From Thioclava dalianensis (GTDB taxonomy: Bacteria > Pseudomonadota > Alphaproteobacteria > Rhodobacterales > Rhodobacteraceae), in NCBI RefSeq assembly GCF_000715505.1, contig NZ_JHEH01000008.1:1-64000 (forward strand): a stretch of DNA of 64,000 nucleotides, given 5' to 3'. The notes beneath the pieces were generated by a model, which worked only from the letters and a program-made list of their open reading frames with translations, made no database searches and had not been told where the DNA came from. The translations under genes and the position numbers were made by a program. How positions within the stretch are numbered: the stretch's first letter is position 1; each line of letters starts with the position of its first letter. Positions 7,924 through 19,232 of the stretch are shown in pieces.

Positions 7924-8511
7924 ATGAAACGTATTCTTGTGAGCTCGAGCATCCTTGCCATGGTTGGTGGCGCAGCATTCGCCGGCGGTTACACCGCTCC
8001 GGCAGCCGCACCCGTCGTGACCCCGGCACCGATGGTCGCAGCACCCGTCGCATTCGACTGGACCGGTGCTTACGCTGGTGCTCAAGTCGGCTACGGCAAA
8101 ACCAATGGCGACCTTGATGCCAACGGCGCAGTCGGCGGTGTCCATGCAGGTTATCTGAAAGATTTCGGTGGCTTCGTGGGCGGCGGTGAGCTGGCCTACA
8201 ATGCTGCTAACGTCGACGATGGCGATAATGGCAAGCTGAAAAACATGACCGACCTGAAACTGATCGGTGGTGTGCCCTACAACCGCTCGCTGTTCTACGG
8301 GGCCCTTGGTGCATCGTACATGAAAGCCGATCTGGCTGGCCAGGACCACAGCGACACCTCCCCGATGGTTGGTATCGGCATGAAATACGCGGTCACCGAC
8401 CAGTGGACCGTCGGCGGCGAGCTGGACTACCGTGACGGCCATAACTTCGATGGCACGGACTCGGACGTCAACGCGACGACCCTGAACCTGACCACCTCGT
8501 TCAAGTTCTGA
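7924..8511 (+). CDS. outer-membrane beta-barrel protein (opacity/OmpA-like barrel)
   Basis: A 195-residue secreted protein. Residues 1-20 form a signal peptide (MKRILVSSSILAMVGGAAFA), followed by an Ala/Pro-rich stretch to about residue 45 and then WTGAYAGAQVGYG, the usual opening of porin-like 8-strand barrels in alphaproteobacteria. Alternating hydrophobic strands with Gly/Asp turns follow, and the chain ends in SFKF with a terminal Phe, the signal read by the BAM assembly machinery. The ATG at 7924 is preferred over one 9 codons upstream because GGAGAGAG lies just before it and the signal peptide begins there. It stands alone, followed by a strong terminator. A structural or pore role at the outer membrane is likely; the cargo is unknown. 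Confidence 0.85.
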   Translation: MKRILVSSSILAMVGGAAFAGGYTAPAAAPVVTPAPMVAAPVAFDWTGAYAGAQVGYGKTNGDLDANGAVGGVHAGYLKDFGGFVGGGELAYNAANVDDGDNGKLKNMTDLKLIGGVPYNRSLFYGALGASYMKADLAGQDHSDTSPMVGIGMKYAVTDQWTVGGELDYRDGHNFDGTDSDVNATTLNLTTSFKF

Positions 8512-8532
8512 TCCGGTTCCGGATATTTCGGG

Positions 8533-8560
8533 AAAGGCGGGCCTGTGTGCCCGCCTTTTT
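8533..8560. terminator. bidirectional intrinsic terminator
   Basis: A perfect 10-bp stem AAAGGCGGGC / GCCCGCCTTT with a 6-base loop, ending in a T run. It lies between the convergent outer-membrane protein gene and the tetR-type gene. Confidence 0.9.
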
Positions 8561-8603
8561 CATACGCGGATCATGGCGCGCGGCGCGTCTTGTCGCGGAA
8601 GGG

Positions 8604-9218
8604 TCAGGGGCGGTCCGGCCCGATCAGGCCCAGCCCGCGGAGATAGACGCCGATGCCGCTTTCCAGCAGATCCTCGGGAGCGTAGGGCGCGCGGTTTCCC
8701 TCGCGCGCGTAGAGCTCTACCACGCCGTGGCTGAGCGCCCAGATATGGGCCGAGACCATTGCGACGGGCGGTCTGCGCTCGGGGGGGACGTGATCCATCA
8801 ATGCGGCTGTGGCCTGCTCGATCGCGCCGGTCGCGCGGCTGGCCACATTGGAGAGTTCGGGTGAGCGATTGGACGAGATGCCGCTTTCGAACATCGCCAT
8901 GTAGTGACCGGGATATTTCCGCGCAAAGGCAAGATAGGCGCGGCCCGTCGCCGAGAAGGCCGCCAAGGCCGTGGGCTTGCCGCCATTCCACGCATGTTCC
9001 ATCAGATCGCCGAAGATCAGGTAGCCCTGACGGGCACATTCCGCGATCAGATCCTCACGCCCTGCAAAATGGCGATAGACTGCCGCCGGGGTGACGCCTG
9101 CGCGCTTGGCCGCCTCGGAGAGCGTAAACCCCGTGGGCCCTTTCTCTTCGATCAGCGCAAGGGTCGAGGTGACCAGCGCCTGGCGCAGATTGCCGTGATG
9201 ATAGCCTTGCTTAGACAT
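8604..9218 (-). CDS. TetR/AcrR family transcriptional regulator
   Basis: A 204-residue one-domain repressor. The N-terminal helix-turn-helix is clear ([20 protein letters not shown] at about 33-52, then GREDLI). The C-terminal two-thirds resemble the WHG-type TetR ligand domain. The start overlaps the last 8 bases of the upstream polyphosphate kinase gene, so the two are probably cotranscribed and translationally coupled. The target and ligand are not evident; the kinase gene itself is the obvious candidate. Confidence 0.85.
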   Translation of the reverse strand: MSKQGYHHGNLRQALVTSTLALIEEKGPTGFTLSEAAKRAGVTPAAVYRHFAGREDLIAECARQGYLIFGDLMEHAWNGGKPTALAAFSATGRAYLAFARKYPGHYMAMFESGISSNRSPELSNVASRATGAIEQATAALMDHVPPERRPPVAMVSAHIWALSHGVVELYAREGNRAPYAPEDLLESGIGVYLRGLGLIGPDRP

Positions 9219-10107
9219 TCAGGATGTCGATGCCGCCGCAGATGGATGTGTCAATAGATCCAATGGCTTCTCGGTCTTTCTTTGCGTAATCGACCGCGCT
9301 TAGAACGGTCTGGATCGCGGCAATCCGGGCGCGTTTCTTGTCATCCGAGCGGATCACCGTCCAAGGCGCGAAATCGGTGTTGCTGCGCTCCAGCGTGTCC
9401 TCGATCGCCGCCGAATAGGCGTCCCAGCGTTTGAGCCCCTCGACATCGATCCAGCTCAGTTTCCATTGTTTGAGAGGATCGGTTTCGCGTGCGATGAACC
9501 GCCGCAACTGCTCGGCCCGGTCGACATTGAGCCACAGCTTCACCAGCGTGATCCCGTCATCGACCAGCATCTTCTCGAAATCAGGGAGTTGGGTGAAGAA
9601 GTGCTCGCGTTGCTGCGGGGTGCAGAAGTCAAACACATGCTCAACCACGCCGCGATTGTACCACGAGCGGTCGAACATCGCGATCTCTCCGGCAGCGGGC
9701 AGCCAGTCGACATAGCGCTGGAAATACCATTGGCTGGCCTCGGTCTCGGAGGGTTTGGGCAGCGCCACGACATAGGCCGAGCGCGGGTTGAGATTCTCGC
9801 GCATCCGCCCGATCGTGCCGCCCTTGCCAGCCGCATCGCGGCCTTCGAACAGCACGACCAGCCGTTTGCCGGTCTCTTTCATGTCCCACAACATCTTGAC
9901 CAGCTCGACCTGCAGTTTCTCCATCTGCCGATCGTATTTCTTGCGCTTCAACATCTCGTCGTAAGGGTATGACTTGGCAAGGATATCATCCTTGTCGGAA
10001 TGCTGGATCGCGTCCCGGATCGCCTTCGGGGCCTCGGTTTCGAGATAGCGCGTGATATCGCCCACGAAGGGAATGTCGTCGCGCGTCTCTTGCCTGTCCT
10101 GTGCCAT
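9211..10107 (-). CDS. ppk2: polyphosphate kinase 2 (PPK2 family)
   Basis: Cytoplasmic enzyme that uses polyphosphate to phosphorylate nucleoside mono- or diphosphates, or works in reverse. The 298-residue chain has a P-loop [11 protein letters not shown] near residue 87, the lid Arg region [11 protein letters not shown], and the Walker B-like [12 protein letters not shown] near 145. It is a single-domain PPK2; the subclass (NDP or NMP as acceptor) is not assigned here. GGGGAGG lies before the ATG. It is the first gene of a two-gene unit with the overlapping tetR gene. Confidence 0.92.
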   Translation of the reverse strand: MAQDRQETRDDIPFVGDITRYLETEAPKAIRDAIQHSDKDDILAKSYPYDEMLKRKKYDRQMEKLQVELVKMLWDMKETGKRLVVLFEGRDAAGKGGTIGRMRENLNPRSAYVVALPKPSETEASQWYFQRYVDWLPAAGEIAMFDRSWYNRGVVEHVFDFCTPQQREHFFTQLPDFEKMLVDDGITLVKLWLNVDRAEQLRRFIARETDPLKQWKLSWIDVEGLKRWDAYSAAIEDTLERSNTDFAPWTVIRSDDKKRARIAAIQTVLSAVDYAKKDREAIGSIDTSICGGIDILNV

Positions 10108-10171
10108 CCGGGCCTCCCCAAGTTTGCGCCAGTATGAGCTGCGCGTGAAGGCGGTGCAAGCCGCAGGCGCG

Positions 10172-11131
10172 TTAGTTCAGCCCTGCGCGCTTGGCGACCT
10201 CGTTGACCGCCTCCACGACCTGTTTCGTCGCGACATGGGGTGTCATATGGCCAATCCCCTTGAGCGAGATCAGCGTGGCCCCGGGGACCGTCTTGGTGAA
10301 GGGGATCGCGTGGATCTTCTCGCTTACAATCGTATCGGCCGTGCCATGGACAGAGACCACCGGCAGATCGAGCTGCGGATATTTCGGGATCATCTGCGCG
10401 ATCTGGCTTTTCAGGCTGGCCCGTTCGCGCGCATTCACCCGCATCGTGGTCACCCGCAGCGTCATGCCGGGACCGAACCAGCGAATATAGCCCTTGGGCA
10501 TTTGCTGCGGTTTGAACACGTCGCGCACTTCAGCGGCGATCACCGCCGGGGGCGTCCAGGCCGAGATCAGCGGCACCAGAAGGGCTTGGCCAAGCGGCGG
10601 GGCGGTCAGCTTGTAGAGCAGGGGCAGGCCGCTGTCCCACATCTCGGAGGGGGCCGAGACAGGCACCAGCCCCTTGAGCGTGTCGGGCAGCGTCACGGCC
10701 CAAGCGATCGCCACCGCGCCGCCATAGGAATGCCCAAGAACGATCGGATTGCGCGCGCCCACTTCGAGCGTGGCTTTTTGCAGCAGCTTCGCCTGATTGA
10801 AGATCGTGTCCTGACCGGCGGGCAGCGGATCGGAATAGCCAAAACCCGGTCTGTCCGGCACGAAGACGCGGTAGCGTTTGGCAAGTTCCGGGGCGAGATC
10901 GAAGGTCAGATCGCGCGCCGATCCCGAAGCGCCGTGAATCAGCACCACCGCCGGTCCGTGATCGCCCATCGTGACGACATGGACACGCTGTCCATCGATA
11001 TCGACGAACACACCATCGGGCGGATAGCGGGCTTCGGCTTGGCGCGCCCTCCAGATATCAAGCCCCCAGGTCGCACCGCCCAAGATGAGGGCAAGGACAA
11101 CGACGCTAGCGGCCAATCTCAGCCATGTCAT
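10172..11131 (-). CDS. membrane-anchored alpha/beta hydrolase
   Basis: A 319-residue alpha/beta-fold hydrolase. Residues 1-24 form a signal anchor ([20 protein letters not shown]), placing the catalytic domain on the outer face. The oxyanion region is HGASGS, the nucleophile elbow is GHSYGG, and the final His is in GIGHMTPH. The Asp is probably in VHGTADTIV. The substrate is unknown; esterase or haloalkane-type hydrolases share this layout. I prefer the Met at 11131, which starts the membrane segment, over one 13 codons upstream. The 5' end overlaps the end of metA. Confidence 0.8.
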   Translation of the reverse strand: MTWLRLAASVVVLALILGGATWGLDIWRARQAEARYPPDGVFVDIDGQRVHVVTMGDHGPAVVLIHGASGSARDLTFDLAPELAKRYRVFVPDRPGFGYSDPLPAGQDTIFNQAKLLQKATLEVGARNPIVLGHSYGGAVAIAWAVTLPDTLKGLVPVSAPSEMWDSGLPLLYKLTAPPLGQALLVPLISAWTPPAVIAAEVRDVFKPQQMPKGYIRWFGPGMTLRVTTMRVNARERASLKSQIAQMIPKYPQLDLPVVSVHGTADTIVSEKIHAIPFTKTVPGATLISLKGIGHMTPHVATKQVVEAVNEVAKRAGLN

Positions 11132-12026
11132 AGGGAGTCCCCTGATAAATCTCATTGATCCAGTTGCCATAGAGCAGGTGGGCGTGGCTTTTCCACCGGT
11201 TCAGGGGCATTTGGCGCGGGTCGTCTTCAGGGTAGTAATTCGCGGGCACGTTGATTGGTTTCCCTGACGCAACGTCACGGTCGTATTCTTCCTTAAGCGT
11301 GCCGCTGTCATATTCGAGATGGTTGAAGATATAGAGCGCGCGGCGCGCCCGATCTTCGACCAGACAGGGGCCGGTTTCATCCGAATGGATCAGCGTGGTC
11401 ATGCCTGCCGCCTCCAGCTCTGGCCGTTTCATCTCTGTCCAGCGGCTGACCGGGATCAGCAGATCATCCGAGAAGCCGCGCAGATAGGGCGAGGCGGGTG
11501 CCTCGTTGCGATGCCGGAAACAGCCGAACGCCTTGTGGTCGAGCAGATGTTTGGGCGTACCGTGGAAGTAATAGGCCATCGCCATTCCGCCCCAGCACAC
11601 ACCGAAGGTCGAGAAGACATGGCTCTGGGTCCAGTCGAACACTTGCGTGAGCTCGTCCCAGTAATCCACTGTTTCAAAGTCAATTTGCTCGATCGGCGCG
11701 CCGGTGATGATCAGCCCGTCGAATTTCTCGCCCGAGGCCAGAACCTCGCTGAAGGGGCGGTAGAACTCCTCCATATGCTCGGCGGCCGTGTTGCGGGTCA
11801 CGTGATCGGACATGCGGATCAGTTGGAAATCGATCTGAAGCGGCGTCGCTCCGATCAGCCGCGCGAACTGGTTCTCGGTCTGGATTTTTTTCGGCATCAG
11901 ATTTAGAAGCGCGATGCGGATGGGCCGGATTTCTTGCGACTGGGCGCGGCTGGGCGACATGACCATCACGCCTTCCTGCGACAGAATGTCGAAGGCCGGA
12001 AGGTTCTCGGGTAGCGTGATAGGCAT
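11106..12026 (-). CDS. metA: homoserine O-acyltransferase, MetA family (predicted acetyl-CoA user)
   Basis: Acylates homoserine in the first dedicated step of methionine synthesis. The 306-residue chain matches MetA length, opening [15 protein letters not shown] and holding LNLMPKKI. The nucleophile Cys is in FGVCWGG (about 144), with the His/Glu pair in FNHLEYD. At the position where E. coli MetA has Gly111 (succinyl-CoA use), this protein has Glu ([10 protein letters not shown]). Published work on MetA links Glu there to acetyl-CoA use, so homoserine O-acetyltransferase is the better call. I looked for a SAM-II riboswitch in the 53 bp upstream and saw none. Confidence 0.93.
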   Translation of the reverse strand: MPITLPENLPAFDILSQEGVMVMSPSRAQSQEIRPIRIALLNLMPKKIQTENQFARLIGATPLQIDFQLIRMSDHVTRNTAAEHMEEFYRPFSEVLASGEKFDGLIITGAPIEQIDFETVDYWDELTQVFDWTQSHVFSTFGVCWGGMAMAYYFHGTPKHLLDHKAFGCFRHRNEAPASPYLRGFSDDLLIPVSRWTEMKRPELEAAGMTTLIHSDETGPCLVEDRARRALYIFNHLEYDSGTLKEEYDRDVASGKPINVPANYYPEDDPRQMPLNRWKSHAHLLYGNWINEIYQGTPYDMAEIGR

Positions 12027-12079
12027 TTGATTTCAGTCTCTTATGGTTCGTTTTTGATGTGATTTCGCTGGGTCGGCTG

Positions 12080-12934
12080 TCACGCCGGCAACGCCTCTGC
12101 GATAAGCGATGTAAACCCTTTCGCATCGCGCACAAGATAAAGATCCTCTGCGCGGATGCTGATCCCCCAGTTGCGCGCCATCGCCTTATAGCGCGGCTGC
12201 CTGTGGGCGAGCGCTTGCGCATAGGTCCAGCGCACGAAGGCGTCGGGGTCGACCTCGGCTTCGCTTTGGCCCTTGAGATCGCGATATTCCTCCCATTTAC
12301 GGATGAGGAATTCGGGCTGGTAATACATCGGTTTGGGGGCGCGGGCGAAACGCTCGACCAGCGCCTCGGTATGGGCCTCGGATCCTTCGATCCAGACCAT
12401 CAGGTGATGGGCAGACAAGGCGCTCAGGATCGGATCTTGCGGGTCGTCGGGATCGACCACCTCGCAGATCGAGCCGCCGGAATCGCATAGGAATTGCTCG
12501 ATCCCGTAGATCGCGCGGGCGCGCTCGATGAAGGGGATGGTGTCGAGCAGGGCTGCCATCTCGGCACGGCGGTGCTGTTCCTGACGGCGCATATAGTCGT
12601 CAAAGGGCAGGCCGCCCTTGGCCGGATCGCCCGGCTTGCCCAGATAGGTCGAGAGCGGCGCCAGATTGTCGAAGGTGATGTTGGAGGCGATATAGACGGA
12701 GTCGCTCAACAACAGCTCGGCGAGAAACGGGTTCTTCATCGCCTCGCGCTTGAAGTTGTCGGCGATATTTTCGCCCATGTAGCGCGTGCCGATCCGGTAA
12801 TCGACCGAGTAGTGGAACCAGCCCTCGTCGCGCAACAGATTGGCAGCCCAAGTCTTGCCCAGACCCGACATGCCAAACAACAAGACCCGCTTGTCGCTGG
12901 CCTCAAGCCAGTCGGTGCGGTTGGAATAAATCAT
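12080..12934 (-). CDS. P-loop ATPase, function unknown
   Basis: A 284-residue cytoplasmic protein with a Walker A motif GMSGLGKT about 22 residues from the start. The adjacent text (WFHYSVDYRIGTRYMGENI) resembles kinase-like P-loop proteins conserved in Rhodobacterales, where a substrate is presumably phosphorylated. No clear substrate motif is seen. The Met at 12934 is preferred because GAGG lies before it; an in-frame Met 6 codons upstream is possible. It lies 53 bp upstream of metA on the same strand and may be cotranscribed. Confidence 0.7.
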   Translation of the reverse strand: MIYSNRTDWLEASDKRVLLFGMSGLGKTWAANLLRDEGWFHYSVDYRIGTRYMGENIADNFKREAMKNPFLAELLLSDSVYIASNITFDNLAPLSTYLGKPGDPAKGGLPFDDYMRRQEQHRRAEMAALLDTIPFIERARAIYGIEQFLCDSGGSICEVVDPDDPQDPILSALSAHHLMVWIEGSEAHTEALVERFARAPKPMYYQPEFLIRKWEEYRDLKGQSEAEVDPDAFVRWTYAQALAHRQPRYKAMARNWGISIRAEDLYLVRDAKGFTSLIAEALPA

Positions 12935-12989
12935 GCCCGGCCTCGTCTGCATCTGCTTTGCCCCTCTCTAGCGCGCGCGGGCGCGCACG

Positions 12990-13955
12990 TCACGGGGTTT
13001 TGGGCGCGGGTGCGGGCGGGCGTTGCGCGGGCTTTGCATTGAGGATCGCGAGGCCCACTGCGAGGAGTGCAAAGCCTCCGATCTCGCTGAGGCCCAAGCG
13101 CTCGCCATAGACTGCCCAGCCTGCCACGATGGCCACCGGCGGGATCAACAGCGTCACCAGCGCGAGATTGGCCGCCCCTGCCAGCGACAGGATACGGTAA
13201 TAGAGCAGATAGGCCAGCGCCGAGCAGCCAAAACCAAGCCAGAGCATCGCGGTCCAGACTGAAGGCGCATAATCGAGCCGGGGCATGCCCTCAAGCCACA
13301 GCATCAGTGGCAAAATCCAGAGCGTACCGCCGGTGAGCATCCCTGCGGCCGACAGTTCCGGCGCGATGCCGCGCACGGCCCGGCGCGCATAGGCGCCTGC
13401 CACACCGTAGCTCATCGCGGCGCCGAGGATCGCGATCTGGCCGGCAGAGGCGGGGTTGAAGCCGCGCAAAGCCTCGGGGCCGATGGCCACGACGACGCCG
13501 CAAAAGCCCAAGGCGATGCCCAGAGACTTGCGCGCGCTCAGCCGCTCGTCCGAGAAGACCAGCGCTGCGATCAAGGCACCGAAAATCGCGGTGGAGGCGT
13601 TCAGGATCGAGGCCAGCCCGGACTCGATATGTTGCTGGCCCCAGACGATGAGCGAGAAGGGGATCGCGTTGTTCAGAAGCCCCATCACTACGAAATGCAC
13701 CAGCAATACGGGGCGGCGCGGAATTGGGATGCCGCGCGCGAGAACCCAGATCCAAAGCAAAACCGCGCCAAGCGCGACACGGATGAACACAACCGTAAAG
13801 ACGCCCGCGCCATCAAGCGCCGCCCGGTTCGACAGGAACGATGAGCCCCAGATCAGCGCAAGCCCGCCCAGAAGCGCCCAGACGAGCGGGGAGAGCGAGA
13901 GCGGGGCGGTGGGGGCGATACGGTGCGTCATGGCTTTTGCGATAGGGTTAATCAT
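12990..13955 (-). CDS. EamA/DMT-superfamily transporter
   Basis: A 321-residue integral membrane protein with about ten hydrophobic helices in two repeats. The first opens LVWALLGGLALIWGSSF, with the WGSSF signature at the end of helix 1. The second repeat begins near GQIAILGAAMSYGVAGAY. The family exports amino acids and other metabolites. The last helix is followed by a Pro/Lys tail. The substrate cannot be told. A strong terminator separates it from the next gene. Confidence 0.88.
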   Translation of the reverse strand: MINPIAKAMTHRIAPTAPLSLSPLVWALLGGLALIWGSSFLSNRAALDGAGVFTVVFIRVALGAVLLWIWVLARGIPIPRRPVLLVHFVVMGLLNNAIPFSLIVWGQQHIESGLASILNASTAIFGALIAALVFSDERLSARKSLGIALGFCGVVVAIGPEALRGFNPASAGQIAILGAAMSYGVAGAYARRAVRGIAPELSAAGMLTGGTLWILPLMLWLEGMPRLDYAPSVWTAMLWLGFGCSALAYLLYYRILSLAGAANLALVTLLIPPVAIVAGWAVYGERLGLSEIGGFALLAVGLAILNAKPAQRPPAPAPKTP

Positions 13956-13986
13956 GCGTCTGCGCCACCCGAAACATGCGCAAGAA

Positions 13987-14013
13987 AAAGCCCCGCCAAT
14001 CGGGCGGGGCTTT
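13987..14013. terminator. intrinsic terminator
   Basis: An 11-bp perfect stem AAAGCCCCGCC / GGCGGGGCTTT with a 5-base loop, flanked by A and T runs. It lies just past the end of the FadL-like gene (minus strand) and ahead of the transporter gene, and could work in both directions. Confidence 0.88.
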
Positions 14014-14037
14014 CACGTCATCCGAAGGGGACGTGGA

Positions 14038-15168
14038 TCAGAAGCTCATGCCCACGCGCAGGCCCGCGCCCCAGCCCTTGTTGCCCGAGAAATCGGCCAG
14101 CGTGGGGGCGTTGGTCGTGGCATCGCCGATATCGACATAGCGCAGACCGCCAGTGATCTTGATCTGGTCGGTTGCCTGATAGCTGGCCGCCAGCGAGATC
14201 GACTTGAAACCATCGGTCGGCCCGAGGTTGCCCACGGTGTCGCCGTCATGCTTTTCATAGCCGAACATCACAGCGCCCGACCATTGGTCGGTGAAGCGGC
14301 GACCCACACCGATATTGAAGGTCGTGGTGTTGTTCTTGAACGCCACGAGTGCGCCAGCGCTGCCCGGCTGACCGCCGCCCAGCGTCGCCCGGTAGCCATC
14401 CGGCGCGATCTCGAATTGCGACCAGTGCACCCAGCGGACCGAGCCCAGCAGGAGCGTGTCTTTTGCGATCCCGGTCTGGAATTCGAGGTTGACCGATTCC
14501 GGCGAGACGGTTTCGAAGGTCGAGTCGATCGTCGCGCCGTTGAACAGCGTTTCCGTACCGTCGAAATCATGCGTGATCTTCGAGTTATAGGTCAGCGCGA
14601 CACGGGCTGCGATCTCGGGTTTTTCCCAAGCGACACCCACCACATAGCCGAAATCTGTCTCGTTCGGAGCGTCGAGTTTATAGGGAAGGTAGGCGCCGGC
14701 TGTGGTTGAGAACACCTTCAGATCGGCCTTGCCGGAGGCTTGCTGGATGCGCACACCGCCATAGACCGAGATGTTCTGCGGGAACTTGTAGCGCATCAGG
14801 CCGGTCACCGCATGCGACGAGATTGACGCGGTCGAGCCTGCGAACGGGTAGGGCTGGTTGGCCAGCGGATAGTGCACATTTGCGCCCAGCGGCTGGTCGA
14901 GAATGATCGCAAGGTCGATATTGTCGTTCAGCGCCTGCTTGTAGCCAAGGCTGAAGCTGCCGTAGCCGGTCGCCATATCGCCCGACGAAATTGCGCCGCC
15001 TGCGACGGTGCCCGAGACATCTGGGTTGAAGCCGCCGATGTTGAATTCAGCGTAATTGCCTTGCTCGAACAGAATGCCGACCGATTGCGTCGAACGTTCG
15101 ACGCCGCCTGCCTGCGCCATGCCGGTGCTCAAAGCGACGACGGCTGCTGTTGTCAAAATCTGTTTCAT
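14038..15168 (-). CDS. FadL/TodX-like outer-membrane transport protein
   Basis: A 376-residue outer-membrane protein. The signal peptide is MKQILTTAAVVALSTGMAQA. The mature start GGVERSTQSVGILFEQGNYAEF matches the plug region of FadL-type barrels, and the chain ends in VGMSF with the terminal Phe typical of barrels. FadL proteins admit long-chain fatty acids or hydrophobic compounds across the outer membrane. It is shorter than E. coli FadL (about 420 mature), as often seen in alphaproteobacteria. GGAGAGG precedes the ATG. It is transcribed alone. Confidence 0.85.
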   Translation of the reverse strand: MKQILTTAAVVALSTGMAQAGGVERSTQSVGILFEQGNYAEFNIGGFNPDVSGTVAGGAISSGDMATGYGSFSLGYKQALNDNIDLAIILDQPLGANVHYPLANQPYPFAGSTASISSHAVTGLMRYKFPQNISVYGGVRIQQASGKADLKVFSTTAGAYLPYKLDAPNETDFGYVVGVAWEKPEIAARVALTYNSKITHDFDGTETLFNGATIDSTFETVSPESVNLEFQTGIAKDTLLLGSVRWVHWSQFEIAPDGYRATLGGGQPGSAGALVAFKNNTTTFNIGVGRRFTDQWSGAVMFGYEKHDGDTVGNLGPTDGFKSISLAASYQATDQIKITGGLRYVDIGDATTNAPTLADFSGNKGWGAGLRVGMSF

Positions 15169-15347
15169 AATGATCCTCTCCCCGTGACGTGTGTCTGTCG
15201 GTTCCCTGAAAATGACGTTATCACCGCGCCTTTATAGATCAATTCGTGTTGAACTCTGACGCTACGTCTCCAACCCATTGCGAGGGCTCACTTGTGGCGT
15301 GGGTGTCACGCTTTCTAACGTTAAGGTCAGCTTTCAAACCGTTGGGT

Positions 15348-15473
15348 TCAGAAAATCCCCGAGAATCGCCCTAAGGCGAGCGCGATCAACCAAAGCGTGC
15401 ACAGGGCGCAGGCAAGCAAGATCGGGACCCAAAGGGTCAGACGCGGGGCGGGGATCGGGGGGTGTCGGGCCAT
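15348..15473 (-). CDS. 41-residue single-span membrane protein
   Basis: A small frame with ATG at 15473 and a GAAGG ribosome site 8 bases before it. The N-terminus MARHPPIPAPRL is Pro-rich. One strongly hydrophobic span follows (TLWVPILLACALCTLWLIAL), and the tail is GRFSGIF. The codons are GC-rich at third positions. It sits between the FadL-like gene and the GNAT gene. The function is unknown; it looks like a small inner-membrane protein. Confidence 0.55.
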   Translation of the reverse strand: MARHPPIPAPRLTLWVPILLACALCTLWLIALALGRFSGIF

Positions 15474-15570
15474 CTCGTGCCTTCGTTGCGGGAAACTCTG
15501 GTGAGATATTTACCCCGTCTTAGGTAAAGCGGGTCTTAACTGCGCTGAGCGAAATTGCAGTGGAGACTAT

Positions 15571-16464
15571 GTGACGGGCTCGGCATTGGAGATCGCGCCG
15601 TTTCCAGGGGCGGCATGGCAGCAGGCGCTGGACGCGATCGCCCTCGGCGGCGCCTGTGCGATGCAGCAATCGCAAAGCTATGGGGCGGTGCTGGGCGCGC
15701 GCGGGCGGCGTGTCGCGCGGTTTGAGATCCGTGCGGACGGGGTGCGGATCGGGCTTGTGCAGATGATCGGGCGGCGCGGTATGTGGTTGATCTCGCGCGG
15801 GCCGGTCTTTGTGCCGGGCTGCGCAGAGGGGTTGCAACGCCGCGCGCTGTGCCATCTGGCGCGCAGGCCCGGCCTTGTGCTGGCCACGCCTGCCGCAGCC
15901 GTGGCGGGGCCGGGGTTGATCCCGCTGATCACAGCGCGCCATCATGCGATCTGGTCGCTCAGGGCCGATCCGTCTGCGCTGCGCAAGGGGCTCGCGGGCA
16001 AATGGCGCAATCGGCTTGTGGCGGCAGAGCGCGCCGGGCTGCGGGTCTGCCCCGAGCCCGAGTTCGACTGGATCTTGCGCGCTGATCAGGCGCAGCAACG
16101 CGCGCGCGGCTACCGCGCCTTGCCCGCCGATTTCACCCGTGACTGGGCTGCACAGGCGCCCGAGGATCTGATCGCCTTGCGGATCGAAGACGCGACGGGC
16201 GCGCGCATCGCTGGCGTGATCGTGCTGCGCCATGGGGCGGGGGCAAGCTATCATATTGGCTGGGGCGGGGCGCAGGGCCGGGCCAGCGGGGCCCATAATC
16301 TGGCGCTGTGGCAGACAGCCTTGATGCTGCGCGCCCAAGGCGTCGTGCAGTTTGATCTGGGCTGTGTGGATGGCGAGGCGGGGGCCGGGCGGCTCCATTT
16401 CAAGCTGGGCACGGGCGCGCGGGCGGTGTCGCTGGGCGCGAGCCTCTTGGCGCTGCCGATTTGA
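15571..16464 (+). CDS. FemAB-like GNAT-fold acyltransferase
   Basis: A 297-residue protein with a GTG start and GGAG before it. The architecture resembles FemAB/peptidoglycan-bridge type proteins (two GNAT halves): QSQSYGAVLGARGRRVARFE in the first half, and AGVIVLRHGAGASYHIGWGG with HNLALWQTALMLRAQG in the second. The final LHFKLGTGARAVSLG matches the F/KxxxG region typical of this group. Its substrate in Gram-negative bacteria is generally unknown; exosortase- and cell-envelope-linked homologues exist. It is followed after 128 bp by a membrane protein gene on the same strand. Confidence 0.75.
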   Translation: MTGSALEIAPFPGAAWQQALDAIALGGACAMQQSQSYGAVLGARGRRVARFEIRADGVRIGLVQMIGRRGMWLISRGPVFVPGCAEGLQRRALCHLARRPGLVLATPAAAVAGPGLIPLITARHHAIWSLRADPSALRKGLAGKWRNRLVAAERAGLRVCPEPEFDWILRADQAQQRARGYRALPADFTRDWAAQAPEDLIALRIEDATGARIAGVIVLRHGAGASYHIGWGGAQGRASGAHNLALWQTALMLRAQGVVQFDLGCVDGEAGAGRLHFKLGTGARAVSLGASLLALPI

Positions 16465-16592
16465 TCCGTTATCGCCTCACTTTTGCCCCAGATCACGATT
16501 AGTTTTCCTGAAAGATCGCGGTGCAAGCCGCAGCCCAGAGCAGAGGGTACGCGCTCTCGCACCCGCGCCAAATGACGAGAAAGGTCCGCCTG

Positions 16593-19125
<2,533 letters not shown>

Positions 19126-19163
19126 GCGACGCCCCGGCGCATGCGCGCCAAGAGAGTTTTGCC

Positions 19164-19204
19164 TGTGCCGCGCGTCCCATGTGACGTGCGGCACATTGCT
19201 TTTG
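19164..19204. terminator. terminator between guaB and the TRAP operon
   Basis: A 13-bp stem TGTGCCGCGCGTC / GACGTGCGGCACA (one G-T pair) with a 6-base loop, followed by TTGCTTTT. It lies between convergent guaB and dctM. Confidence 0.75.
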
Positions 19205-19232
19205 AGGGGGCGCGTCCGGCGCGCGGCGCGGG

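Noticed and set aside
12027-12079. SAM-II or other riboswitch before metA
   Set aside because: The 53-bp gap is short, AT-poor and lacks any recognisable SAM-II core or paired elements.
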